A stretch of DNA of 64,000 bases from an uncultured Prevotellaceae bacterium (GTDB lineage: Bacteria > Bacteroidota > Bacteroidia > Bacteroidales > Bacteroidaceae): the NCBI GenBank assembly GCA_900319225.1, contig ONNV01000001.1, forward strand, positions 339,002-403,001, given 5' to 3'. The notes under the pieces are model-generated. The model had not been told where the DNA came from, ran no database searches, and saw only the letters and a list, made by a program, of their open reading frames with translations. Position numbers and translations under genes: made by a program. Shown one piece after another: positions 17,845 through 25,322 of the stretch (position 1 is its first letter; each line of letters starts with the position of its first letter).

Positions 17845-18695
17845 TGAAGATCTCAAAGACACTGATAAATACGTTGCAGCAGCTCACAGATGGCGAATCG
17901 GTCGCATCTAGTACACTTCGAAAAGACTTTGCAGAGACACTATTGGCCGAAGGATTGCTGACGGTGCAGACACATGGTAGTCGAAGAGCATTCAGGGCAA
18001 TCGATTCCATTTCATTGAAGAATTACCTGCAAACACACTATGAAGAGTTGCGAACAGTTGGTGATAGAAATATGGATTCCTATGAAACTCGTTCTGAACA
18101 GGCAGTAGAAACAGGTAATTCCAAACTTGTAACAGTTCGCTCTTGCCCTGGTTTCCCTGTTAATAGCTACGAACCCATCTCATGTTCACTTTGCGATAAA
18201 GAATTTGTTGTCAATCAACCTGAAGGCACCTTTGTATTCATTGACAATTGGCAGCAATTTTCAATTCCTCAAGATATAGTCGTTGTGGGTGTTGAGAACA
18301 TGGAGAACTTCCGTATGATTCGTCAGCAAAGAAATCTGTTTGAATCACTGTTGGGAGGCAATCATCTGCTATTTGTGTCTCGCTATCCACAATCAACAGA
18401 CCTGCGTACTTGGCTTATGGGTATTCCAAATAAGTATGTACACTTTGGTGATTTTGATTTGGCAGGAATCAATATCTTTCTGACGGAGTTTTATAAATAT
18501 TTGGGAAACCGTTCCGAATTTCTGATTCCATCAGATATTGAAAAAAGGTTGGCCAAAGGATCACCAGTTCGTTATAATAAACAGTATGGAAATTATCATA
18601 CACTTTCCACTGACATTCAGTATCTGCAATTTCTTATAGATCTCATAAATAAGTATCATCGTGGATATGACCAGGAGGGATATATTATGTCATAG
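17841..18695 (+). CDS. jetD: Wadjet JetD: Toprim nuclease subunit (DUF2220-like)
   Basis: 284 residues. Toprim features are visible: Glu152 in VVVGVENMENF and the Asp204-x-Asp206 pair in HFGDFDLAGINIF, which bind metal. An N-terminal winged-helix-like part (LRKDFAETLLAEGLLTVQTH) precedes it. JetD cleaves plasmid DNA once the JetABC motor has extruded a small circle. Shorter than the roughly 390 residues usual in the best-studied type I systems; the Wadjet subtype is not assigned. Overlaps jetC by 4 bp. Confidence 0.85.
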   Translation: MMKISKTLINTLQQLTDGESVASSTLRKDFAETLLAEGLLTVQTHGSRRAFRAIDSISLKNYLQTHYEELRTVGDRNMDSYETRSEQAVETGNSKLVTVRSCPGFPVNSYEPISCSLCDKEFVVNQPEGTFVFIDNWQQFSIPQDIVVVGVENMENFRMIRQQRNLFESLLGGNHLLFVSRYPQSTDLRTWLMGIPNKYVHFGDFDLAGINIFLTEFYKYLGNRSEFLIPSDIEKRLAKGSPVRYNKQYGNYHTLSTDIQYLQFLIDLINKYHRGYDQEGYIMS

Positions 18696-18798
18696 GTAAA
18701 ACAATGTATGATGTATTATGGAACGACTGACTAATGGATATCATGGACCAGAGGAATAAGGTCAGATAATAAGTTATTAGAATTAAGTAAGACAAGAT
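18696..18798. other. Spacer after the Wadjet operon
   Basis: AT-rich, with several short repeated ATGG/AATAAG words; no clear terminator and no gene seen. Confidence 0.4.
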
Positions 18799-18981
18799 AT
18801 GAGCGTAGAGAAAGATAAGGAGTTTTACTTAAACTTTGATGAGTAAATCCGTAAGGATGAGCCGTCACAGCGTGAAGCTGCATACGCACGGAGAGCAGTC
18901 GCTATCTGCATATTAACCCACCCGCAGAATTGCGAGTACATCCGGATCTTGCTACCCCGACAAGCATCCCGACAAGTTTAG
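18799..18981 (+). pseudogene. Broken ORF at the right edge of the defence island
   Basis: An ATG opens MSVEKDKEFYLNFDE then TAA at 18844, and the same frame continues IRKDEPSQREAAYARRAVAI to a stop at 18981. The pattern x-FDE-x-IRxxEPxQRExAYxW is, from memory only, like the start of small Fic-type or Fic-associated proteins of Bacteroidales, so this may be a decayed toxin-antitoxin gene. The call as a decayed gene rests on the continuous frame across the stop. Confidence 0.4.
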
Positions 18982-18998
18982 CTCACACCGACCTTATC

Positions 18999-19535
18999 TT
19001 ATACCTTCCTGCCTAATTCAAAAGCCTCATCAAGCTTGGGGTTGCCCACAATCTCGCGGGCGTCGTTGACATCGCCGCAGAAAAGCGTTCCGGCCAGACG
19101 GCTCTTTGGGAAGCACTCTATCCAGCCCATCAGGCCTGATTCGGCCCGCTTGGGAGTCTGCTCCTCATTCTCGGCGGCGGTTGTGAGCAGATAGACGTCA
19201 CGGAACTGATAGTCCAGCGGATACATGGCGTTCATACGGTCAATGAGGGTTTTCATCTGGCCGCTCATCTCATAATAGTAGATGGGGGTGGCCCAGCAGA
19301 TGACATCGGCCTTGAGTACCTTGGCCATAATGTCGTTCACATCGTCCTTGATCACACATCGGCCCAACTTCTGGCAGCCGAAACAACCTTTGCAGAACTG
19401 GATGTTCTTGCCCACCAGAGAGATCTTCTCAACATCGTTTCCGGCGGACTTGGCGCCGTCAATAAACCTGTCGGCCAGCATGTCGCTGTTGGAGCCGGTG
19501 CGCAGGCTTGTGGAGATTACTATTACCTTTTTCAT
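18999..19535 (-). CDS. Flavodoxin-like NADPH-dependent FMN reductase (iron-sulfur flavoprotein type)
   Basis: 178 residues. FMN-binding loop STSLRTGSNSDML near the N-terminus; the FCKGCFGCQKLGRC cysteine cluster (residues about 48-61) and ATPIYYYEMSGQMKTLIDRM flavin site are typical of this NADPH-dependent FMN reductase group. Likely reduces quinones or other small molecules. Its start overlaps the upstream lipoprotein stop by 4 bp, so the two form an operon driven from the AraC-type operator at 20163. Confidence 0.8.
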   Translation of the reverse strand: MKKVIVISTSLRTGSNSDMLADRFIDGAKSAGNDVEKISLVGKNIQFCKGCFGCQKLGRCVIKDDVNDIMAKVLKADVICWATPIYYYEMSGQMKTLIDRMNAMYPLDYQFRDVYLLTTAAENEEQTPKRAESGLMGWIECFPKSRLAGTLFCGDVNDAREIVGNPKLDEAFELGRKV

Positions 19536-20107
19536 AAAGCTACTTTTTTACCGTTTCTTATATAAATATCGTTGGATGGATGTTCCACCTTAATACCGCT
19601 TAATGAATAGAATTCATTCTGGTCTTGTAAATGATGAATGTCATTGATTGCCGTCACGTCCGATGTAAGCGAGAGCGTAACACTGATATTGCTCTGGCCT
19701 GCTTTGAGGAACGTGCTCAGCTCATTTCCTGTCAGACCGTCAATCTTGCCCAGACGGGTGTAACTCCATGAGTTTGAACCGTAGAATATGCAGATGTTGC
19801 TGCCGTTGTAGAGTATTACATCGCCGGGCTGGGCCGTTATCTGCTGGTTGCTGGTGGGTAATGAGAATCCCAGTGCGCCCCAGATTTCAAAACTGCCGCT
19901 GCTGTTCAGGGTCACGGTTACAGGTCCCTGCTGCAGTTTCTCTATCAGAGTTTTAGTGGCTGCATTATCCACAAGAGTAACACTTTTAGTCTGTCCGTAA
20001 ATTGTAATATTCATCTTATAATCTAATGTATCCTGGGCTGTCATCTCACTCTCCTTTGAGCAGCAAGCCATAAGCATTGCGGTCATAATAATAAGGATCT
20101 GTCTCAT
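19532..20107 (-). CDS. Lipoprotein with cyclophilin-like domain
   Basis: 191 residues from the ATG at 20107. Lipoprotein signal MRQILIIMTAMLMACC. The segment ITIYGQTKSVTLVDNAATKT through GDVILYNGSNICIFYGSNSW matches the cyclophilin-like fold of small bacterial proteins often paired with AraC regulators and oxidoreductases. The C-terminus FYSLSGIKVEHPSNDIYIRN resembles the short tail found on many secreted Bacteroidales proteins. First gene of the operon with the flavodoxin. Confidence 0.7.
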   Translation of the reverse strand: MRQILIIMTAMLMACCSKESEMTAQDTLDYKMNITIYGQTKSVTLVDNAATKTLIEKLQQGPVTVTLNSSGSFEIWGALGFSLPTSNQQITAQPGDVILYNGSNICIFYGSNSWSYTRLGKIDGLTGNELSTFLKAGQSNISVTLSLTSDVTAINDIHHLQDQNEFYSLSGIKVEHPSNDIYIRNGKKVAL

Positions 20108-20132
20108 ACGATTGTAAGTTTTGATTACCGAT

Positions 20133-20141
20133 GCAAATGTA
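20133..20141 (-). promoter_or_regulatory. -7 box of the lipoprotein-flavodoxin operon
   Basis: TACATTTGC on the minus strand, 25 bp before the ATG at 20107 and 21 bp below the operator at 20163, the same spacing as in the hydrolase promoter. Confidence 0.65.
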
Positions 20142-20162
20142 ACGGACAAGAAAGAGAGTAAA

Positions 20163-20201
20163 TTACCGATTTTTGCCCGATTTCTACCAATTTCGCAGAT
20201 T
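20163..20201. promoter_or_regulatory. AraC-type operator, copy 2
   Basis: TTACCGATTTTTGCC and CTACCAATTTCGCAGATT, half-site cores at 20164 and 20185, 21 bp apart. It lies in the divergent spacer between the lipoprotein operon and the AraC gene, so it can serve both. The second half-site plus the following bases (TACCAATTTCGCAGATT) are identical to copy 1. Confidence 0.7.
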
Positions 20202-20225
20202 ATTGCGTATTTTGCACAAAATATC

Positions 20226-20233
20226 TACCTTTA
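20226..20233 (+). promoter_or_regulatory. Possible -7 box of the AraC gene
   Basis: TACCTTTA, 8 bp before the ATG at 20242. An alternative TATTTTGC at 20208 is one base short of the consensus. Confidence 0.35.
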
Positions 20234-20241
20234 CAGACATT

Positions 20242-21132
20242 ATGAAGAATATCCTGCAGGTATCAGATCCTAATGTTTACGGCCGATACGTGAACGCTCC
20301 GGTGTTGCATCCGCTGGTAAGTATCGTGCATTATGATGAGGTGTCGCCCATACACTCCAGCCTTAACCGGTACGGTGTTTACGGGCTCTTTATCCAGCGC
20401 AGTTTCCCCAAGAACCTTACCTACGGCATGAAGATGTTCGATGCCCCTGACGGTTCCATCATAGCCGTGGAGCCGGGTCAGATAGGCGGGCGTGAGGATA
20501 ACGGCGAGGAGCTTTACCTGAGCGGGTGGGCATTGCTGTTCTCGCCACAACTCATTCACGGCACGGACCTGGAGCCCAGGATGAAGGATTACCGTTTCTT
20601 CTCATATTTTGCCACCGAGACGCTGGTGATGGAGACATCGGAGTGGGGCAGGATAACACAGTTACTCACTCAGTTAAGACATGAGTTACAGGAGAATGCG
20701 GATTCTTCTGCGCTGCGTACAGTAATACTGGGATACATCCGCCTTATTCTGGAATACTGCAACAGGATATACCTGCGCCAGCTTTCCAAGGAGGACAAGA
20801 GCTCATCGGACCTGCTTAAAAGGTTCAACAGCTTGTTACGTGATTACTACTTTCAGCAGCGTCAATTGGATATGGGAGTGCCATCGGTACAGTACTGTGC
20901 CGACCAGCTGGCGTATTCGGCCCGATACCTGGGCGATGTGGTGCATAAGGCCACCGGCGGCACGGCCATCGGCTACATACATTCATTCGTAATTGAGCAG
21001 GGCAAGAACCTTCTGATGAACGGCCATAACATCAACGAGACCGCCCACCTGTTGGGTTTTGACTATCCCCACCATTTTACACGTCTGTTCAAGAAAATTA
21101 CCGGCATCACACCCCGCCAATTCACAAAGTGA
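20242..21132 (+). CDS. AraC-family transcriptional regulator
   Basis: 296 residues from the ATG at 20242. The N-terminal 170 residues form a cupin-like sensor domain (GSIIAVEPGQIGGREDNGEE, GWALLFSPQLIHG); the C-terminal 100 residues carry two helix-turn-helix motifs, SVQYCADQLAYSARYLGDVV and INETAHLLGFDYPHHFTRLF followed by TGITPRQF. It most likely binds the two 21-bp-spaced operators at 20163 and 10634, activating the lipoprotein-flavodoxin operon and the hydrolase. The inducer is unknown. Its stop lies at the edge of a family B repeat. Confidence 0.85.
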   Translation: MKNILQVSDPNVYGRYVNAPVLHPLVSIVHYDEVSPIHSSLNRYGVYGLFIQRSFPKNLTYGMKMFDAPDGSIIAVEPGQIGGREDNGEELYLSGWALLFSPQLIHGTDLEPRMKDYRFFSYFATETLVMETSEWGRITQLLTQLRHELQENADSSALRTVILGYIRLILEYCNRIYLRQLSKEDKSSSDLLKRFNSLLRDYYFQQRQLDMGVPSVQYCADQLAYSARYLGDVVHKATGGTAIGYIHSFVIEQGKNLLMNGHNINETAHLLGFDYPHHFTRLFKKITGITPRQFTK

Positions 21133-21159
21133 CGCAAAACGAAACGACCCCTTTGCGTC
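21131..21159. repeat. REP-like palindrome, family B, copy 5
   Basis: GACGCAAAACGAAACGACCC to CTTTGCGTC, starting within the stop codon region of the AraC gene. Confidence 0.75.
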
Positions 21160-21194
21160 GCGAAATAATCCCGAAAGAGCAACTCTTGCACTTG

Positions 21195-23159
21195 TTATTC
21201 CTGGAACGAGTAACCGAAACCGGCCCTGGTGGTCAGGTAATCGGCGTAGGGCTCGATTTTCTTGCGGATGCGGGTGATGTTTACATCAACCGTGCGTGTG
21301 GTCACAATAACATCATCGGGCCATATTGCCTGAAGCAATTCTTCACGTGAATAGACTATACCGCGGTTCATCATGAACAACTTTAGCAGTTCATATTCAG
21401 TTTTGGTAAATGATATGGGGTTTCCATCCACAGTCACTGTCTTACTGTCAGTATCAATCAGTATACCTTTGAATCTGATGCCGTTGCGGGTTGCACCCAG
21501 ACGTGCCTCAACTACGTTGATGATATAATCGCCGTTTTTCTCACATTCACTTATAAGGTCTGAGAATACGGTTCCGCTGCCGTATCCGTATGAATGCTGG
21601 TCCAGATTGTTAATGTTCTGCTGCCTAAGTCGGTTGCGGCAGGCGTTGATGCTGTTCTCAATCTCCTCTGATAAGGTTATGTCATACTCCTCACGGCGTC
21701 CGGCCAGCAACTCGTTCATACGTGTCAGAGCCTTGTCTATAAGGCCGAACATCTGCTGTACGCCTTGCTCCTGCTCATCGTTGAACGTAATCTTGTTCTC
21801 CTGCTTGCGTCGCATGATACGTGCCATTGCAAAACAGCTGTCGCCTATGGATTCCAGCTCGCCTATCTGGCGGAGCATAGCGCGGATCTTCTCCTTGGTC
21901 TCATCCGACAGGTGTGCATCACCTACGTCACCCAGGTACTTTCCAATCTCCTGCTCCATACGGTCACTGCCGTCCTCGGTCTTCTCAATACGCTCAAAGA
22001 GCTTCTTGAATGCCTGCTCATCGGTAGTGGCGTAGAGTTCCTTTACAAGCTGGAACATGTGCAGCATCTTCTCACCGAATATCACAATCTCCTTCTGTGC
22101 CTGCAGGACCGATATTTCCGGAGTCTTCATGATACCGCCGCGGATAAACTGCAGACGGAACTCATCCTCATCGTCGGTCTTGCGGGGTTTGATGATATTG
22201 CATACCAGTTTCTCAAGTTGAGGTATGAAACCTATCAGAAGTGATGTGTTTATCACGTTGAATGCGGTATGGAACGTGGCAAGCGCAAAGGTGAGTCTTG
22301 CCGGGTCTATGGCATCGGCCGTTACATCAATGCCCACAATGCGGCATACCATCCTTACAAACGGGAAGAAGAGTATCAGCACCCAAACCACGCCTATCAC
22401 ATTGAACACCAGATGGGCCATGGCTGCGCGGCGTGCCTGTGTGTTGGCCGACATTGCTGCCAGGTTCGCTGTCAGGGTGGTACCTATATTTTCACCCATA
22501 ACCAGCGCAATGCCTTGGAATATGGTTATTACTCCTGTTGAGCAAAGCACCATGGTTATAGCCATAAGTGCGGCCGATGACTGTGCAATACAGGTAAGTA
22601 TAGTGCCTATAAGAAGGAACAACAGGATAGTCCAGTAACTGCCTGAGTCAAATGATGCAAAGAAGTTTACGACTGCAGGATTGTGTGCCAAATCCATGTC
22701 GCGGCCGGTCTGGTTGAGCATACCTAAAGCGAACAGCAGGAAACTTATACCGAACAGGAAATCGCCTATATAACGGTGCTTACCTATCTGAATCAGAATT
22801 ATACCTATTAGAAAAGCCGGCCAGACCAGATTTGCAATGTTGAATGAGAATCCTGCCGACATAATCCAGGCGCTCAGCGTAGTACCGATGTTGGCGCCCA
22901 TTATGACCGATATGGCCTGACTAAGTGTAAGAAGTGCCGCGTTTACGAAAGACACCGTCATTACGGTGGTTGCAGCCGATGACTGTACGGCTACCGTTAC
23001 AAGTGCTCCTGTTGCCACCCCAGAGAAACGGTTTGTGGTCATTGCGCCCAACAGGTGACGCAGTTGCGGGCCTGCCATCTTCTGCAACGCCTCGCTCATA
23101 ACCTTCATACCGTAAATGAGCAGGGCGATAGAGCCCAATAGTTTCAATACAACTAACAT
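21195..23159 (-). CDS. Na/Pi cotransporter fused to PhoU domain and OmpR/PhoB-type winged helix
   Basis: 654 residues. Residues 1-320: NptA/YjbB-type membrane transporter with the duplicated QSSAATTVM and QSSAALMAI signatures and GANIGTTLSA / GENIGTTLTA. Residues about 350-540: PhoU-like helical domain. Residues about 560-654: winged helix, LIDTDSKTVTVDGNPISFTK, TEYELLKLFMMNRGIVYSRE, VDVNITRIRKKI, ending TRAGFGYSF, the standard Trans_reg_C sequence of response regulators. Transporters of this family usually stop after PhoU. All in one uninterrupted frame. It may couple phosphate flux to transcription directly, like a ToxR-type membrane regulator. Confidence 0.85.
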   Translation of the reverse strand: MLVVLKLLGSIALLIYGMKVMSEALQKMAGPQLRHLLGAMTTNRFSGVATGALVTVAVQSSAATTVMTVSFVNAALLTLSQAISVIMGANIGTTLSAWIMSAGFSFNIANLVWPAFLIGIILIQIGKHRYIGDFLFGISFLLFALGMLNQTGRDMDLAHNPAVVNFFASFDSGSYWTILLFLLIGTILTCIAQSSAALMAITMVLCSTGVITIFQGIALVMGENIGTTLTANLAAMSANTQARRAAMAHLVFNVIGVVWVLILFFPFVRMVCRIVGIDVTADAIDPARLTFALATFHTAFNVINTSLLIGFIPQLEKLVCNIIKPRKTDDEDEFRLQFIRGGIMKTPEISVLQAQKEIVIFGEKMLHMFQLVKELYATTDEQAFKKLFERIEKTEDGSDRMEQEIGKYLGDVGDAHLSDETKEKIRAMLRQIGELESIGDSCFAMARIMRRKQENKITFNDEQEQGVQQMFGLIDKALTRMNELLAGRREEYDITLSEEIENSINACRNRLRQQNINNLDQHSYGYGSGTVFSDLISECEKNGDYIINVVEARLGATRNGIRFKGILIDTDSKTVTVDGNPISFTKTEYELLKLFMMNRGIVYSREELLQAIWPDDVIVTTRTVDVNITRIRKKIEPYADYLTTRAGFGYSFQE

Positions 23160-23444
23160 CTTTTTCTTTTTGTTTTCATGGCAAATATAAGGAAATTCTC
23201 TCGTCTCAAAAAGACCTCAGATTGATTGTAACATAATCTTAATATCGATATAAACAACATCAAATATTGCCTCTGAGGTATCTGTACGGGCCTTACACAG
23301 CCTAATAATCAGTCAGACAGCGAGCGCAGAACTCTCTACGATACTCATCTATCCCAACTCAAACACTGGAAGTAGATGTTTGTATGAATTGTTCCTTAAT
23401 AAAATCCACTATATTTGTACTCATAAATCAATAAAGGACTAAAT
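23160..23444. promoter_or_regulatory. Divergent intergenic region of the Na/Pi gene
   Basis: Holds TATATTTG (minus, 23182-23189) for the Na/Pi gene and TATATTTG (plus, 23410-23417) for the secreted protein. An inverted pair ACCTCAGA/TCTGAGGT lies at about 23213 and 23273, and an AT-rich stretch TAACATAATCTTAATAT at about 23229 sits about 45-50 bp above the minus -7 box, where an activator site for the fused winged helix could be. No other gene seen. Confidence 0.4.
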
Positions 23445-24005
23445 ATGAGAAAGAGATTTATGTCAATGGTAACCGCCTTAATGATGGTTACTTGCGTGTT
23501 TGCCCAGGATATTCCTGCAGGTTTACGTATGGAGATAGTTGAGTCCGATGAAGACAGCAAAGACCAGTATTCAATTTTCCAGTACAAGGATAAGAACGGA
23601 GACGCACAGTATTACATGGGCGTAGGCTACAAGCTTGAGTTGCTGAGTCTGGTGCGTGATGATATTACAAACACATCCTTCTCACACATAGATGAGGCCT
23701 GTTTCCCGATGGGAACCACAAGGGACCAGGTTCTGGAGAACCTTGATTCATATCTGGAACTGCTTGACAAACCGGTAGGAACCACCGTTGAGCTCCCCTG
23801 TAGGTTAACCAATGGAGCCGAAGGACTGGCAGAGGAGAGTACAGCCACATGTATAGTTGTTAAGCGTTTCCTGCAGAGCAAGAGACTCTGTTTCCATTTT
23901 ACCAGCGGGAATCGTACGGCCGATGCAGATTTGCTCAAATCATCCATCAAGTCCATGCGCTTGAGCGTTAAGCTGGACAAGAAACTGCATCCTAATAAGG
24001 ATTGA
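23445..24005 (+). CDS. Secreted protein of unknown function
   Basis: 186 residues with a signal peptide ending CVFAQ (about residues 1-21). The mature part starts DIPAGLRMEIVESDEDSKDQ and is rich in charged and beta-prone residues; no cysteine pattern or catalytic motif that I recognise. Own -7 box 27 bp upstream. Ends in a family C repeat that contains a shared terminator with the convergent CDF gene. Confidence 0.7.
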   Translation: MRKRFMSMVTALMMVTCVFAQDIPAGLRMEIVESDEDSKDQYSIFQYKDKNGDAQYYMGVGYKLELLSLVRDDITNTSFSHIDEACFPMGTTRDQVLENLDSYLELLDKPVGTTVELPCRLTNGAEGLAEESTATCIVVKRFLQSKRLCFHFTSGNRTADADLLKSSIKSMRLSVKLDKKLHPNKD

Positions 24006-24011
24006 AGTGAG

Positions 24012-24139
24012 GGGGCCAAAGGGGACGGTTCTGTTTGGCTCCTTTTCACAAAAGTAAAAAGCAGTGAGGGTATCAACCTTCACTGCTTCTGTTTATGCTG
24101 GATAAAAGGAGCCAAACAGAACCGTCCCCTTTGGCCCCC
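24012..24139. repeat. REPIN-like inverted pair, family C, copy 1
   Basis: GGGGGCCAAAGGGGACGG plus TTCTGTTTGGCTCC on the left is mirrored by GGAGCCAAACAGAA plus CCGTCCCCTTTGGCCCCC on the right. The two halves are perfect inverses and enclose a terminator hairpin. Confidence 0.85.
24059..24095. terminator. Bidirectional terminator between convergent genes
   Basis: AAGCAGTGAGG pairs with CCTTCACTGCTT (one bulged T); T-rich sequence follows in both directions, stronger on the minus strand. It serves the secreted-protein gene and the CDF gene. Confidence 0.7.
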
Positions 24140-24149
24140 TTTGGCCACC

Positions 24150-25265
24150 TCACTCGCAGTAGTTGTGGTCCACTACGACAGTAACCTGTAATCCGGGTGT
24201 CAATGGCTCAATCTGTGCGGTAAGCCTGCTTATCAGAGCTGCGTCATCATGTACTGAGATATCGGGAACCACATCTACAGAGAGCATGTTGTTTTTCTCA
24301 GAAAAGTAGAAGCCGTGCACCTGCACTATCTCCTCATTTGAAGCTAACGCCTGCATCACATTGGCCTGGAGCTCAGCACATCTGTTATCGCCGGTGGCTA
24401 CGGCATATACTCCTACTGTCATGATGATTCCGTACCGCTCATACATGGCAGTTGATATCCTGCGCGTGAGGCCGTGAATATCATAAGCCGACATTGTGTC
24501 GTACACGTTGATATGCAGTGAGCCTATCTTTACATCGGGCCCGTAGTTATGGAGAATAAGGTCAAATACTCCGTGTACGCCCTCAAATTCAGAAACCTCT
24601 TTCTTTATCTGGCTGGCTAGCTCTGCCGGAATGCTGGTGCCAAGCAAATCATTAACAGGCCCTGCCAGCATCTCAATACCGGCCTTGATGATTACGACCG
24701 ATATCAGCGCACCCAGGATACCGTCAAGCGATACATTCCACAGCAGCATGACTCCGGCCGATACCAGTGTCGCACATGTGATGATCGCGTCGAACAGGGC
24801 ATCGGCCCCGGAGGCGGTGAGAGCATCACTGTCCAACTGCTCTCCTTTGCGCTTAACGTACAGTCCCAGAGCGATTTTGACCACAATCGCTACAATGATT
24901 ACAATCAGCGTGACGGTGGTGTAACTGGGCTCTGTGGGCTCAATGATCTTCTTTACGGATTCTATCAGTGAGGTAACACCTGCAGACAATACAATCACCG
25001 CAATAATGATTGCGCTGAAGTACTCAATCCTGCCGAATCCGAACGGATGCTGGCGGTCTGCAGGGCGCTGTGACAGCTTTGTACCTACTATGGTAATAAC
25101 GCTTGACAGCGCATCACTAAGGTTGTTCACCGCATCCATAACAATGGCAACGCTGCTGGCCAGCACGCCGACCGCAGCCTTGAAACCTGCCAGCAGCACA
25201 TTGGCCGCAATACCAATCCAGCTGGTCCTTATTATCTGTTTACTCCTGTCCATTTTCCATTCCAT
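24150..25265 (-). CDS. Cation diffusion facilitator (CDF) transporter
   Basis: 371 residues from MEWKMDRSKQ (25265); MDRSKQ four codons later is also possible. About six helices; helix 2 has MDAVNNLSDALSS and helix 5 DALFDAIITC, carrying the Zn-site Asp residues of the CDF fold; a C-terminal cytoplasmic domain (about 270-371, EFEGVHGVFDLILHNYG) follows. Exports Zn2+, Mn2+ or Fe2+ in exchange for protons. The frame runs into the family A repeat upstream but the -7 box there rules that out. Confidence 0.85.
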   Translation of the reverse strand: MEWKMDRSKQIIRTSWIGIAANVLLAGFKAAVGVLASSVAIVMDAVNNLSDALSSVITIVGTKLSQRPADRQHPFGFGRIEYFSAIIIAVIVLSAGVTSLIESVKKIIEPTEPSYTTVTLIVIIVAIVVKIALGLYVKRKGEQLDSDALTASGADALFDAIITCATLVSAGVMLLWNVSLDGILGALISVVIIKAGIEMLAGPVNDLLGTSIPAELASQIKKEVSEFEGVHGVFDLILHNYGPDVKIGSLHINVYDTMSAYDIHGLTRRISTAMYERYGIIMTVGVYAVATGDNRCAELQANVMQALASNEEIVQVHGFYFSEKNNMLSVDVVPDISVHDDAALISRLTAQIEPLTPGLQVTVVVDHNYCE

Positions 25266-25269
25266 TTTG

Positions 25270-25277
25270 CGAATATA
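25270..25277 (-). promoter_or_regulatory. -7 box of the CDF gene
   Basis: TATATTCG on the minus strand, 4 bp before the ATG at 25265 or 16 bp before the ATG at 25253. A family A repeat begins 6 bp above it. Confidence 0.5.
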
Positions 25278-25283
25278 AGCATT

Positions 25284-25322
25284 AAATGTGGAAAAGGGGA
25301 CAGTCCCCTTTTCCACATTTTT
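25284..25322. repeat. REP-like palindrome, family A, copy 3
   Basis: Perfect inverted repeat AAATGTGGAAAAGGGGAC / GTCCCCTTTTCCACATTT around one base. One end supplies the stop of the DASS gene; the other lies above the CDF promoter. Confidence 0.9.

Noticed and set aside
10867-18695. AraC regulator as the controller of the Wadjet genes
   Set aside because: The nearest operator faces the hydrolase promoter on the minus strand and is over 200 bp from the first island ORF; no copy was seen at jetA.
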